This document shows positions 36,035-43,629 of a stretch of DNA of 50,663 nt, piece by piece. Source of the stretch: Aphanothece sp. CMT-3BRIN-NPC111 (GTDB lineage: Bacteria > Cyanobacteriota > Cyanobacteriia > Cyanobacteriales > JAHHGU01); NCBI GenBank assembly GCA_019359765.1, contig JAHHGU010000038.1, positions 1 through 50,663 of the forward strand, written 5' to 3'. How positions within the stretch are numbered: position 1 is the first letter of the stretch; the number at the start of each line of letters is the position of its first letter. A model generated the notes under the pieces. The model was not told the DNA's origin and did not search any database. It was given only the letters and a program-made list of their open reading frames with translations. The position numbers were made by a program, and so were the translations under genes.

Positions 36035-37780
36035 ATGGCTTACTCACGGCTGCAAAAACTAGGGGCTTATCTGCGTCCCCATTGGGCCACAGCGGCACAG
36101 GGCACCCTAGCGCTATTAATTGTGAATGCAGTGGGTGTTTACATCCCTTTGCTGATTCGGGATAGTATCGACGAACTGCGGACAACGTTTAGCTTCGATC
36201 AAATCTGGCGCTTTGTAGTCTTAATACTTATTCTCAGTTCTGTGATGTGGACGATTCGCATGGGATCGCGCATCTTGATTTTTGGGGTGGGGCGTCAGGT
36301 GGAATTTGACCTGAAGCAAAAGATTTTTCAGCATCTGCTCAACCTAGAGCCATCTTATTTTTCCACCAACACCGCCGGTGATTTAATTAACCGGGCGACT
36401 AGTGATGTCGATAACATCCGACGTTTACTCGGATTTGCGGTTTTAAGTCTGGCAAATACCTTTTTTGCTTACGCCCTGACGCTGCCAGTGATGTTGTCGA
36501 TTAACGTGCGGTTGACTTTGATTGCGCTCTCGGTTTATCCCCTGATGCTGCTCGTTGTACAGCTGTTTAGCGACAACCTGCGTAATGAACAGCTGGCGGT
36601 GCAGGAGGAACTCTCCAGCCTGAGTGAACTAATTCAGGAAGATATCAGCGGCATGGCTTTGATCAAAATCTATGCCCAAGAGGAGAACGAGCGTCGCGCT
36701 TTCCACCGGAATAACCAGCAGCTGTTGCAGGCAAATCTACAGCTGGCGAAAACCCGTAACTTGCTGTTTCCCATGATTCAGGGATTAGCTTATGTCAGCT
36801 TGTTGGTGTTGCTGTGGCTGGGGGCTGGTTCGATCGCCACAGGCGTAATTACTGTTGGCGACTTTGTGGCGCTGATTTTGTATGCAGAGCGTTTAGTTTT
36901 CCCAACCGCACTACTGGGATTCACGATTACAGCCTATCAACGGGGTGAAGTCAGTATCGATCGCATTGAGTCAATTGTCACGGTTAAGCCCAAGATTCAA
37001 AATACCCCTGACTCGATCAGTCTGCCAGTGCCAGTAAAAGGTCAGCTGATAGCTAGAAACCTGAGTTATACCTATCCTGGTGCCGCGACTCCGGCGCTGA
37101 AAGACATCAGCTTTACGATTGATGCCGGTGAAACAGTGGCGATTGTAGGACCGATTGGCTCAGGGAAATCGACGCTTGCTAATGCACTACCCCGTTTGTT
37201 AGATATTGCTCCCGGTAAGCTGTTCCTGGATGGCTACGATATCACTTCTGTGCGACTAGAGGATTTGCGGAGTGCGATCGCATACGTTCCCCAAGAAAGT
37301 TTCCTCTTCAGTTCCACAATCAAAAACAACATCCGTTACGGCGATCCCCTCAGCGAGCAGCCGCAGGTGGAAAACGTCGCCAAGCAAGCGCAGATCCATC
37401 CAGAAATTCTTAACTTCCCCCAGCAATATGAAACACTTGTGGGAGAGCGCGGCATCACCCTCTCTGGCGGTCAGCGGCAGCGCACCTCTCTGGCGAGGGC
37501 TTTGCTGATTGATGCACCAGTTCTAATTCTGGATGATGCTCTTTCTAGTGTTGATAATCAAACGGCTACGGATATTTTGAAAAATCTCTCCGCAGGCGTC
37601 CAACGCAAAACCGTTATCTTTATTTCCCACCAACTTTCTGCCGCCGCTACAGCGGATCGCATTTTTGTGATGGAAGCAGGTGAGATTGTCCAGAGTGGCA
37701 CTCACGCTGAACTTTTGCAACAACCTGGTGTTTACCAGTACCTTTGGAGCAAGCACCACCTAGAGGAAATTCTGCGCTAG
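36035..37780 (+). CDS. ABC exporter half with non-canonical ATPase site
   Basis: 581 aa. Six TM segments (about 15-310) are followed by the ATPase. Walker A is GPIGSGKST (372-380), the Q-loop is YVPQESFLF, the signature is LSGGQRQR and the H-loop is FISHQLS. After the Walker B Asp (D500 in LILDDAL) the catalytic Glu is replaced by D501. Paired exporters such as BmrC/BmrD carry one degenerate site, so this may be one half of a heterodimer whose partner is elsewhere; a homodimer is possible. The substrate (lipid, peptide or drug) is unknown. Confidence 0.93.
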   Translation: MAYSRLQKLGAYLRPHWATAAQGTLALLIVNAVGVYIPLLIRDSIDELRTTFSFDQIWRFVVLILILSSVMWTIRMGSRILIFGVGRQVEFDLKQKIFQHLLNLEPSYFSTNTAGDLINRATSDVDNIRRLLGFAVLSLANTFFAYALTLPVMLSINVRLTLIALSVYPLMLLVVQLFSDNLRNEQLAVQEELSSLSELIQEDISGMALIKIYAQEENERRAFHRNNQQLLQANLQLAKTRNLLFPMIQGLAYVSLLVLLWLGAGSIATGVITVGDFVALILYAERLVFPTALLGFTITAYQRGEVSIDRIESIVTVKPKIQNTPDSISLPVPVKGQLIARNLSYTYPGAATPALKDISFTIDAGETVAIVGPIGSGKSTLANALPRLLDIAPGKLFLDGYDITSVRLEDLRSAIAYVPQESFLFSSTIKNNIRYGDPLSEQPQVENVAKQAQIHPEILNFPQQYETLVGERGITLSGGQRQRTSLARALLIDAPVLILDDALSSVDNQTATDILKNLSAGVQRKTVIFISHQLSAAATADRIFVMEAGEIVQSGTHAELLQQPGVYQYLWSKHHLEEILR

Positions 37781-37857
37781 CGATCTGATAGGTAGGAATT
37801 GCCGTGTCAGCTAAACGGCTCTTCCTGTAGGGCAAGAAGCATGATAAAGTACCATAT

Positions 37858-38012
37858 CTAAGTCGGTTCTGGTGGCGTCCACCAGAGGTAACGGGGAAAG
37901 TTCGGTGCAAGTCCGACGCTGACCCGCAACTGTGAAGGAGACACGTAGTTCTGAGCGCTTCGGTTGTAGTTGTGTTAACTAACGTCTCCCAGCCAGAATG
38001 CCCACCGATTAG
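37858..38012 (+). promoter_or_regulatory. Cobalamin riboswitch
   Basis: All B12-box elements are present: GGTGCAAGTCCG (37904-37915), GCTGACCCGCAACTGTGA (37918-37935) and AGCCAGAATGCC (37991-38002). The closing stem CTAAGTCGGT (37858-37867) pairs with ACCGATTAG (38004-38012). It ends 32 bases before the ATG of the first downstream gene, with a T-rich stretch and a GAGGT ribosome binding site between. Binding of adenosyl- or another cobalamin should reduce expression of the three genes that follow. Confidence 0.97.
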
Positions 38013-38044
38013 TTTCCAGTCTTTTATTTTTCTGCGAGGTACAG

Positions 38045-38356
38045 ATGATGGCTGATTTTTCTCAAACTATCCCAAATCAACGGCAGATTAGATTGGGCGT
38101 TGCTCGACTCTCGCTGCTGATGTTATCTACAGCTATCCTTACAGGTGGTGGATTGCTGGGATTAGCGAGTTCCGCCCAAGCTCATCACGGTGGTAGCCAC
38201 ACCATAAAGGTTGATAAATCGGGTCAAGCTTACGAGGAGCTGGGACCGAATTGGAATACTATGACTGCTCCTGTAGGAACAACAGGAGGATTATTGCTAT
38301 TGGGATTGGGCAGCTACTTTATTGCTCGCCGTTACAGTCACAAGCCAAAGGCATAG
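38045..38356 (+). CDS. Small secreted/membrane protein under B12 control
   Basis: 103 aa. A long N-terminal signal segment (about 20-48) ends SSAQA, so the mature protein would begin with HHGGSH, a metal-binding-like histidine cluster. A short soluble stretch (SGQAYEELGPNWNTMTAPVG) leads to a C-terminal TM segment (GGLLLLGLGSYFIA) and a basic tail. First gene after the cobalamin riboswitch. GAGGT at 38035 lies 5 bases before ATG 38045 and 8 before ATG 38048, so the second ATG may be the true start. I do not recognise a named family; a role in cobalt capture beside CbtB is inferred from context and the His cluster. Confidence 0.8.
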   Translation: MMADFSQTIPNQRQIRLGVARLSLLMLSTAILTGGGLLGLASSAQAHHGGSHTIKVDKSGQAYEELGPNWNTMTAPVGTTGGLLLLGLGSYFIARRYSHKPKA

Positions 38357-38483
38357 CTACTCTTAGCTCAAGTTAAGGCTGCTCTATTACCATTAATCCC
38401 ACCTTTGTGGGGTGTAGTTCTTGGCGCGCGAAAACAAAATAAATCTATTTTGCACTTGTGCAATTTAACAGTGGAGGTTCACA

Positions 38484-38684
38484 ATGAAAGCTGCTTCTAT
38501 CACTACCCCTAGTTCTATACGCCAGCAGGCACTTGGTTTCACTCTGTCGCTACCAGTGCAAGCGACGCTGTACACTTCTCTTTGCTCGCTGACAATTTGG
38601 ACGCTCTTCTTCAGTTCCTATCCACCCGTTCATAATTCCCTACATGAGGTACGGCACCACACATTAATGGTGGGTTGTCATTAG
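38484..38684 (+). CDS. cbtB: Cobalt transporter subunit CbtB
   Basis: 66 aa, with GTGGAGG 6-12 bases before the ATG. One TM segment (about 22-45) is followed by VHNSLHEVRHHTLMVGCH, which matches the CbtB C-terminal pattern HN..H..RH.....CH that is thought to bind cobalt. CbtB works in a cobalt importer, normally next to CbtA, a five-TM protein. No CbtA is seen here; the next gene is a larger His-rich membrane protein. Regulation by the cobalamin riboswitch 470 bases upstream supports the assignment, if the transcript reads through. Confidence 0.82.
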   Translation: MKAASITTPSSIRQQALGFTLSLPVQATLYTSLCSLTIWTLFFSSYPPVHNSLHEVRHHTLMVGCH

Positions 38685-38720
38685 CTGGTTGAGACTGGAG
38701 AGATATCCAAAATTTAAATA

Positions 38721-39857
38721 ATGCCAAAGTTAACACTTTCAGCGCTGCTCGGATTCGTCGGACTGATGGGTGGCGTTTCTGATGTCTTGGCGGCATCTTC
38801 TCCCACAACTGTGCAGCTAACAACAGAGCCACCTATAGAAAAGGTGGTGCCTGCCGATAAGCCGGTACTATTGACTTTGCAAGCATTTGATGATATCGGC
38901 AAGCCGATACAGAATGCCAAAATTCGTTGGCAAATTTTTACCCCGGCGAAAACTCCCTGGTTTACCACAGATTTTCCGGTGGTAGAGGGAACGCAGTTGC
39001 TAGATATAAATGCGATCCCTCCTACAGGTAAGCTGCAATTGCAGCAGGTGCTCCCGATTCGAGGTAAGTATCAGCTGCTGGTCGATGTCACGCCCCTGGA
39101 TGGCAAGAAATTTACTGCTACTCAGCAAATCCTGACGCTCACGGTTCCTGAAAAAAATGTCAAATATCGCAACTTGGGGATTTTGGCAGTAATTTTACTA
39201 GGCGTAGGATTCGGGGGAGGCTGGGTGATAGGAGAACGTCAACTTATGCAGCCAGGAGAAGTTGCTCCTTCTAGGGTGCGGCTGTTACTAAGTGGGGTAA
39301 TCCTGGTCGCGATCGCAGTTCTTCTGGTAGTTAATATTAGTGCTGAATTTGCCGAATCCCACGATCATGAGCATCTATCCCATCGAGATCACCCAGATGT
39401 TTCCCCATCCCCAGCGCTGGAGGTAAAGTGGTTGGGAGATACCCAGGCGACAGTGGGACAACTTGCACAGATGGGAGTTCAGCTGAGCAATCGAGCCAAA
39501 GATGCGATAGTAAAGGTAAAAGCTACCCAGCTAGAACATAACGAGACAGTTTTTGTTTATCAGGGTGTCCCAGATTCCCAAGGTAAACTAATGTGGCGGC
39601 AACAGTTCTTTGATGGGGCACCGCACAAGGTAGAAGTGGAGGTTTCTCCCCAGCCAAATGCCGCGCGTCAGTTTTCACCTTTTCAGTTGTCCAAAGAAAT
39701 TGAAGTGGAAGCAGTCGCTCCCCCCTTATATGTCCGGTTTATCAGCTTGGCTTACTTTACGGGTATTCTGGTGGTGGGTTTAGTGCTAGGACTCAAGCTA
39801 CGGCGCGATACTAGCTTGAGCAACACAAAGAGCGATCGCCCTGCTTCCTCGTTGTAG
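38721..39857 (+). CDS. Membrane protein with histidine cluster, candidate cobalt transporter partner
   Basis: 378 aa. An N-terminal signal sequence (to about residue 24, ending VLAASS) is followed by a beta-rich extracytoplasmic domain (about 30-145), two TM segments (about 153-172 and 186-206), a histidine cluster HDHEHLSHRDH (214-224), a second beta-rich domain (about 235-335) and a C-terminal TM (about 346-365). The two soluble domains resemble YtkA-like/FixH-like Ig folds. The cluster probably binds a metal. It starts 36 bases after cbtB in the same direction, in the riboswitch unit. No known transporter family is recognised, so a role as the large subunit is only inferred. Confidence 0.75.
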   Translation: MPKLTLSALLGFVGLMGGVSDVLAASSPTTVQLTTEPPIEKVVPADKPVLLTLQAFDDIGKPIQNAKIRWQIFTPAKTPWFTTDFPVVEGTQLLDINAIPPTGKLQLQQVLPIRGKYQLLVDVTPLDGKKFTATQQILTLTVPEKNVKYRNLGILAVILLGVGFGGGWVIGERQLMQPGEVAPSRVRLLLSGVILVAIAVLLVVNISAEFAESHDHEHLSHRDHPDVSPSPALEVKWLGDTQATVGQLAQMGVQLSNRAKDAIVKVKATQLEHNETVFVYQGVPDSQGKLMWRQQFFDGAPHKVEVEVSPQPNAARQFSPFQLSKEIEVEAVAPPLYVRFISLAYFTGILVVGLVLGLKLRRDTSLSNTKSDRPASSL

Positions 39858-39908
39858 GATTGTCTTCTTTGCACTAACTCTGTTAATTTTCAGAAACTGA
39901 TATAACTT

Positions 39909-40655
39909 ATGACTCTTAAGCGTCGCAATTTTCTGTTTTTGCTGGGTGCTACTACAGGGGGAGCCGCCCTGGGAATTTTCCCTGCTGCTTGTGCTGCTGA
40001 ATCTACCACAGGCGGCAAAACAAAGCAGGCTGGAGCAAAAGAGACTTTTCAGCTACCTCCTTTACCTTATGCCTACAATGCTTTAGAACCGCACATTGAT
40101 GAGACAACGATGCGGTTTCATCATGACAAGCACCATGCCGCTTATGTCAAAAACTTGAATGAAGCAGTCAATAAGCACCCGGAACTGAAAAGTAAGAGTG
40201 CTGAAGACTTGCTTCGCGACCTAAATAGTGTACCAGAGGATATTCGCACCACCGTTCGTAACAACGGCGGGGGTCATGTGAACCACACAATGTTCTGGGA
40301 AATCATGAGTCCTAATGGTGGGGGAGAACCTAAGGGCGCTCTTGCCGAAGCAATCAACAAAACCTTCGGCAGCTTTGATGCCTTCAAGAAGCAATTCAAC
40401 GAAGCTGGTAGCAAACGTTTTGGGAGTGGTTGGGCTTGGCTAGTTCGCACTAAGGATGGCAAGCTTCAGGTGATGAGTACAGCCAATCAAGACAGTCCGT
40501 TGAGCGAGGGGATGTATCCTATCCTAGGTAATGATGTCTGGGAACACGCCTACTATCTGAAATATAAAAATAGCCGTGCGGATTACTTAAATGCCTGGTG
40601 GAACGTGGTTAACTGGGATGAAGTAAACAGACGATTTCAGAAAGCCTCGGCCTAA
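39909..40655 (+). CDS. sodA: Superoxide dismutase, Mn-type, with Tat signal
   Basis: 248 aa. Residues 1-28 have a twin-arginine motif (LKRRNFLFLLG) and a hydrophobic core ending FPAAC, so export by Tat and possibly lipid anchoring are likely. The mature enzyme has FHHDKHHAAYV, GGGHVNHTMFW, ANQDSPL and the signature DVWEHAYYL. Gly before HVNH and Gln in ANQDSPL point to manganese rather than iron. Membrane-attached MnSOD is known in cyanobacteria such as Nostoc. It removes superoxide at the thylakoid or plasma membrane face. It follows the cobalt locus by 51 bases, with its own leader; co-regulation is uncertain. Confidence 0.93.
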   Translation: MTLKRRNFLFLLGATTGGAALGIFPAACAAESTTGGKTKQAGAKETFQLPPLPYAYNALEPHIDETTMRFHHDKHHAAYVKNLNEAVNKHPELKSKSAEDLLRDLNSVPEDIRTTVRNNGGGHVNHTMFWEIMSPNGGGEPKGALAEAINKTFGSFDAFKKQFNEAGSKRFGSGWAWLVRTKDGKLQVMSTANQDSPLSEGMYPILGNDVWEHAYYLKYKNSRADYLNAWWNVVNWDEVNRRFQKASA

Positions 40656-40805
40656 CCTGGCTGTACTATTAGATAACTTATTCGCTTTTAACAAGCTGAG
40701 GGAGGCAAGATAGCTGAGCTACATTCCTGGACTATTTACCATGCAAGTAGGGATAAGTTTGGCTTTCTAATTCGCCAAATCGTCTCCCCACATCCCCTGA
40801 GGATA

Positions 40806-41210
40806 TTACTGTTTTTCCAGCTGGTAAGTATAGAAATTTTCCAATGCTCCTACTGTTTCAGCATGATAGGAAGGTAAGAGGTTAGAAGGTAAAAAGGGCA
40901 CAACTTTATTAATGGACAGATCAGTTTTATAAAGACTAAACACGATAAAGTTTTGCCGTTGTGTCCCCTGAGATATAAGTTGCTTAATCTCTGACTGACT
41001 AGAGTCAACTAAGGATCTGCATTGCCCCTGGAGGGAGTTGCCCAAAATTGCTGGTGCTTTCGGGCAGATATTTTCTTGCAAGTATTCTGTGAGCAACTGG
41101 GCTGCATACTCCTCATAGACATCCTGACCAGGATTAGTCAAGGTCATCGCCACACCCAGCCCCACTAGGGCAATTCCACCAACGACTGTAATAACCTGCA
41201 AACCCTTCAT
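40806..41210 (-). CDS. DUF4359 family protein
   Basis: 134 aa. An N-terminal TM or signal anchor (about 5-24) is followed by NPGQDVYEEYAAQLLTEYLQ, two cysteines in ENICPK and QGQCRSL, and the C-terminal run RQNFIVFSLYKT and GALENFYTYQ. These are the marks of the cyanobacterial DUF4359 family, of unknown function. The domain probably faces the periplasm or lumen. ATG 41210 fits. It stands alone, convergent with sodA. Confidence 0.8.
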   Translation of the reverse strand: MKGLQVITVVGGIALVGLGVAMTLTNPGQDVYEEYAAQLLTEYLQENICPKAPAILGNSLQGQCRSLVDSSQSEIKQLISQGTQRQNFIVFSLYKTDLSINKVVPFLPSNLLPSYHAETVGALENFYTYQLEKQ

Positions 41211-41327
41211 TTGATAAATGCTACCAATCTTTTCCCTAAGACTACGCCTTCTGGTGCCTGGTTTCCAAACTAACTGAACTTAGCACTAGATCAAAGAACC
41301 AGTAGATGCTATAGTAAAAAATATCAT

Positions 41328-41401
41328 GGCGAGCGTAGCCAAGTGGTTAAGGCAGTGGTTTGTGGTACCACCATTCGTGGGTTCGAGTCCCATCGTTCGC
41401 C
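41328..41401 (+). tRNA. tRNA-His (GTG)
   Basis: The cloverleaf is complete: acceptor GCGAGCG with CGTTCGC, anticodon stem GTGGT/ACCAC, loop TTGTGGT with anticodon GTG (41362-41364), T-arm GTGGGTTCGAGTCCCAT. The extra G at -1 (41328) and C73 (41401), the identity elements of histidine tRNA, are encoded. CCA is not encoded. A T-run (CTAGTTTTTTG) follows directly. Confidence 0.97.
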
Positions 41402-41448
41402 CTAGTTTTTTGAATAAAATATTCACACCTTAGGCAGATCGCAGGGGA

Positions 41449-41487
41449 TAAGGGGTTCGGGTAGGTTTTACTTACCCGAACCCCTTA
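41449..41487. terminator. Strong hairpin after tRNA-His
   Basis: A perfect 15-bp stem (41449-41463 with 41473-41487), sequence TAAGGGGTTCGGGTA on the left arm, loop GGTTTTACT. It lies 47 bases after the tRNA. No long T-run follows, so it may be a repeat-type hairpin rather than a simple terminator. Confidence 0.55.
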
Positions 41488-41626
41488 GTATGTGAAGTTG
41501 ATGACTCTTGAATTAGTTGCCTAAGTCCTAATATTATTGTCGTATTTGCCGAAAATAAGACTGTATTGCCACAGCCAACAAATTGGGGTAGCATTCCCCA
41601 GCATCACGCTAGCAGGTCGGACATAG

Positions 41627-42589
41627 TTGATTAAGCCCACAGCCGAAAACCAAAAAGATCTCCAGTCCCCGGCTTTCAGCCGTGAACAAGAAAAAAGCCT
41701 TATTTCAAGCTCTCAGCCGACCGCTTGGGGTTCAACCTCAAATCCCCATCTATTGACCGATAGCCCTTTTGTAGTTTCGCGAGAGTGGCTTTTTGAACAC
41801 CTTGACGATCCACAAGTTGCGATCGCCGATTGTCGTTTTTCTCTGGCTGACGCAGAACTGGGACGCAGGCAGTATCAAGAAAGCCACATTCCGGGCGCTC
41901 ACTATCTGGATCTCAATCAAGACCTTTCCGCCCCAGTTGCACGTCATGGGGGGCGTCATCCTTTGCCCAAGCCAGATGAGTTGGCCAACAAGTTAGCAGC
42001 TATTGGGGTTCATTCTCAAGAAACCTTAGTCGTTGCCTACGATGATTCTCGCTTTGCTTTTGCCGCCCGTCTCTGGTGGCTATTGCGCTACTTAGGCCAC
42101 GAACGGGTAGTGCTGCTAGATGGCGGCTATAGTAACTGGCTCTCAGGGGGTTATCCCGTAACAGATGAACTGCCTACCCCTCAACCAGGAATTTTTGTGC
42201 CCCAATTGCAACCGCACTTGGTCGTAGATATTAATGCTGTAAAAGCCCGGAAAGACCTACCCGGTGTTGTGTTGGTGGATTCGCGAGAGGGCGATCGCTA
42301 CCGGGGAGAACGCGAACCCATTGACCCTATAGCAGGTCACATTCCTGGAGCAATAAACTATCCCTGGCAGGATGTTTCCAATACCCAAGCCTATATAAGA
42401 CCTGTAGAAGAGCAGCAAAAGCGGTGGGCAGATGTCCAGCAAGCAGAAGAAATTATAGTTTATTGCGGTTCTGGCGTCACAGCCTGTGCCAACCTTTTGT
42501 CATTGGAAATAGCTAGGATTCACACCGGCAAGCTTTATGCTGGCAGCTGGAGTGACTGGTGTTCCTATCTTGTGACCACTGAGGAGTGA
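41627..42589 (+). CDS. Thiosulfate/mercaptopyruvate sulfurtransferase
   Basis: Two rhodanese domains (about 50-170 and 190-315 from the TTG at 41627). The active-site Cys280 is in YCGSGVTAC, the loop type common in these enzymes. Conserved segments are ADCRFSLADAELGR, HIPGAHYLDLNQDL and VLVDSREGDRYRG. It moves sulfur from thiosulfate or mercaptopyruvate to thiol acceptors. No ATG is available: the TTG at 41627 has AGG 10-13 bases upstream, but the first 42 residues are low in structure, and TTG 41753 (MTDSPFVVSREW, 278 aa) would match the usual N-terminus. Start uncertain. Confidence 0.9.
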   Translation: MIKPTAENQKDLQSPAFSREQEKSLISSSQPTAWGSTSNPHLLTDSPFVVSREWLFEHLDDPQVAIADCRFSLADAELGRRQYQESHIPGAHYLDLNQDLSAPVARHGGRHPLPKPDELANKLAAIGVHSQETLVVAYDDSRFAFAARLWWLLRYLGHERVVLLDGGYSNWLSGGYPVTDELPTPQPGIFVPQLQPHLVVDINAVKARKDLPGVVLVDSREGDRYRGEREPIDPIAGHIPGAINYPWQDVSNTQAYIRPVEEQQKRWADVQQAEEIIVYCGSGVTACANLLSLEIARIHTGKLYAGSWSDWCSYLVTTEE

Positions 42590-42851
42590 GGTAGTATCAG
42601 AACTTGCACTTAAATAGTAGAGTTGAAAGAGACTCATTCTGGTTTTCTTGGTAACTTGACCGTCTTATGATCCCAAGCAGCCTAGTGTGGCTTAAGCAAC
42701 TCTGAGATGCTGGTGGAAGACATCTAAAACTGAGAAACCAAGAAAAACACTATGGGATACCCATATAAGCAGCAATTATTATTAATCTTTTAGATTTGAA
42801 TTGCTAAGATAAGGGATTGTTCTTAATTTGTAATATTAGGCATTAGTTTCT

Positions 42852-43370
42852 ATGTATCGTCCAACGAACCGTCTTTCTATTTTTGTAGACGGGAACAATA
42901 TGTTCTACGCGCAACAAAAAAATGGCTGGTTTTTTGACCCTCGTCGTGTTTTGCAATACTTCACAAGCGATCCAGAAGTTACCCTAATTAACGCTTTTTG
43001 GTACACAGGTTTAAAAGATCCGCAAGACCAACGAGGATTTCGAGACGCATTGATTAGTCTGGGTTATACCGTCCGTACAAAAATCCTTAAAGAGTATTAT
43101 GACGACAATTCTGGTCGCTACTCGCAAAAGGCAAATTTAGATATTGAAATTGTGGTGGATATGTTTAACACCGTAGATCAATATAACCGAGTGGTACTTT
43201 TTAGTGGAGATGGAGATTTTGAGCGAGCAATTGAACTGTTACGTTCAAAAAATACCCATATTACAGTGGTATCAACAGAAGGAATGATCGCTAGAGAGTT
43301 GCGTAATGCAACTGACCGATATATTGATTTAAACGATCTTCGCGAACATATTGAGAAACTTGAGTATTAA
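42852..43370 (+). CDS. NYN domain protein, LabA-like
   Basis: 172 aa with a single NYN (PIN-like) domain. Acidic residues of a metal-dependent nuclease site are in FVDGNNMFYA, LDIEIVVDMFN and FSGDGDFE, so it may cleave RNA. LabA of Synechococcus elongatus, a clock-output repressor, belongs to this family; calling this a clock protein here would be an inference. The window also has a KaiC-like gene, but 31 kb away. Soluble, with normal ATG start and an AT-rich leader. Confidence 0.88.
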   Translation: MYRPTNRLSIFVDGNNMFYAQQKNGWFFDPRRVLQYFTSDPEVTLINAFWYTGLKDPQDQRGFRDALISLGYTVRTKILKEYYDDNSGRYSQKANLDIEIVVDMFNTVDQYNRVVLFSGDGDFERAIELLRSKNTHITVVSTEGMIARELRNATDRYIDLNDLREHIEKLEY

Positions 43371-43480
43371 CAGTGCTGAAATGAAAAATTTTCGCTATCT
43401 TTTATAAAATGGCGATCCACCCCGCTCCCATGCAAAGAAATTGGGAGTTAGAATAGTTCACCCACCAGGAGCGGAGATTA

Positions 43481-43511
43481 AGTAGAGACGTTCCGCCGGA
43501 ACGTCTCTACT
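43481..43511. repeat. GTAGAGACGTTCC palindrome
   Basis: AGTAGAGACGTTCC and its exact complement (43481-43494, 43498-43511) form a 14-bp stem with a GCC loop. The string GTAGAGACG with its complement is a common dispersed palindrome in cyanobacterial genomes, probably a miniature mobile repeat. It lies 118 bases before leuA. Confidence 0.75.
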
Positions 43512-43629
43512 AAGTAACGGCAGCGGTCATATGAGCCTCTATACCCGTTGTGGGTATGGTATCCCCGCTCTCCCTTGGTGAAATATTAACTCTTGTAACT
43601 TTCCTTTTGTCGGTTATTTAATTAAGGCT

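Noticed and set aside
38023..38033. Transcription terminator of the cobalamin riboswitch (T-rich stretch)
   Set aside because: No separate stem was found directly before it; control at the ribosome binding site is equally likely.
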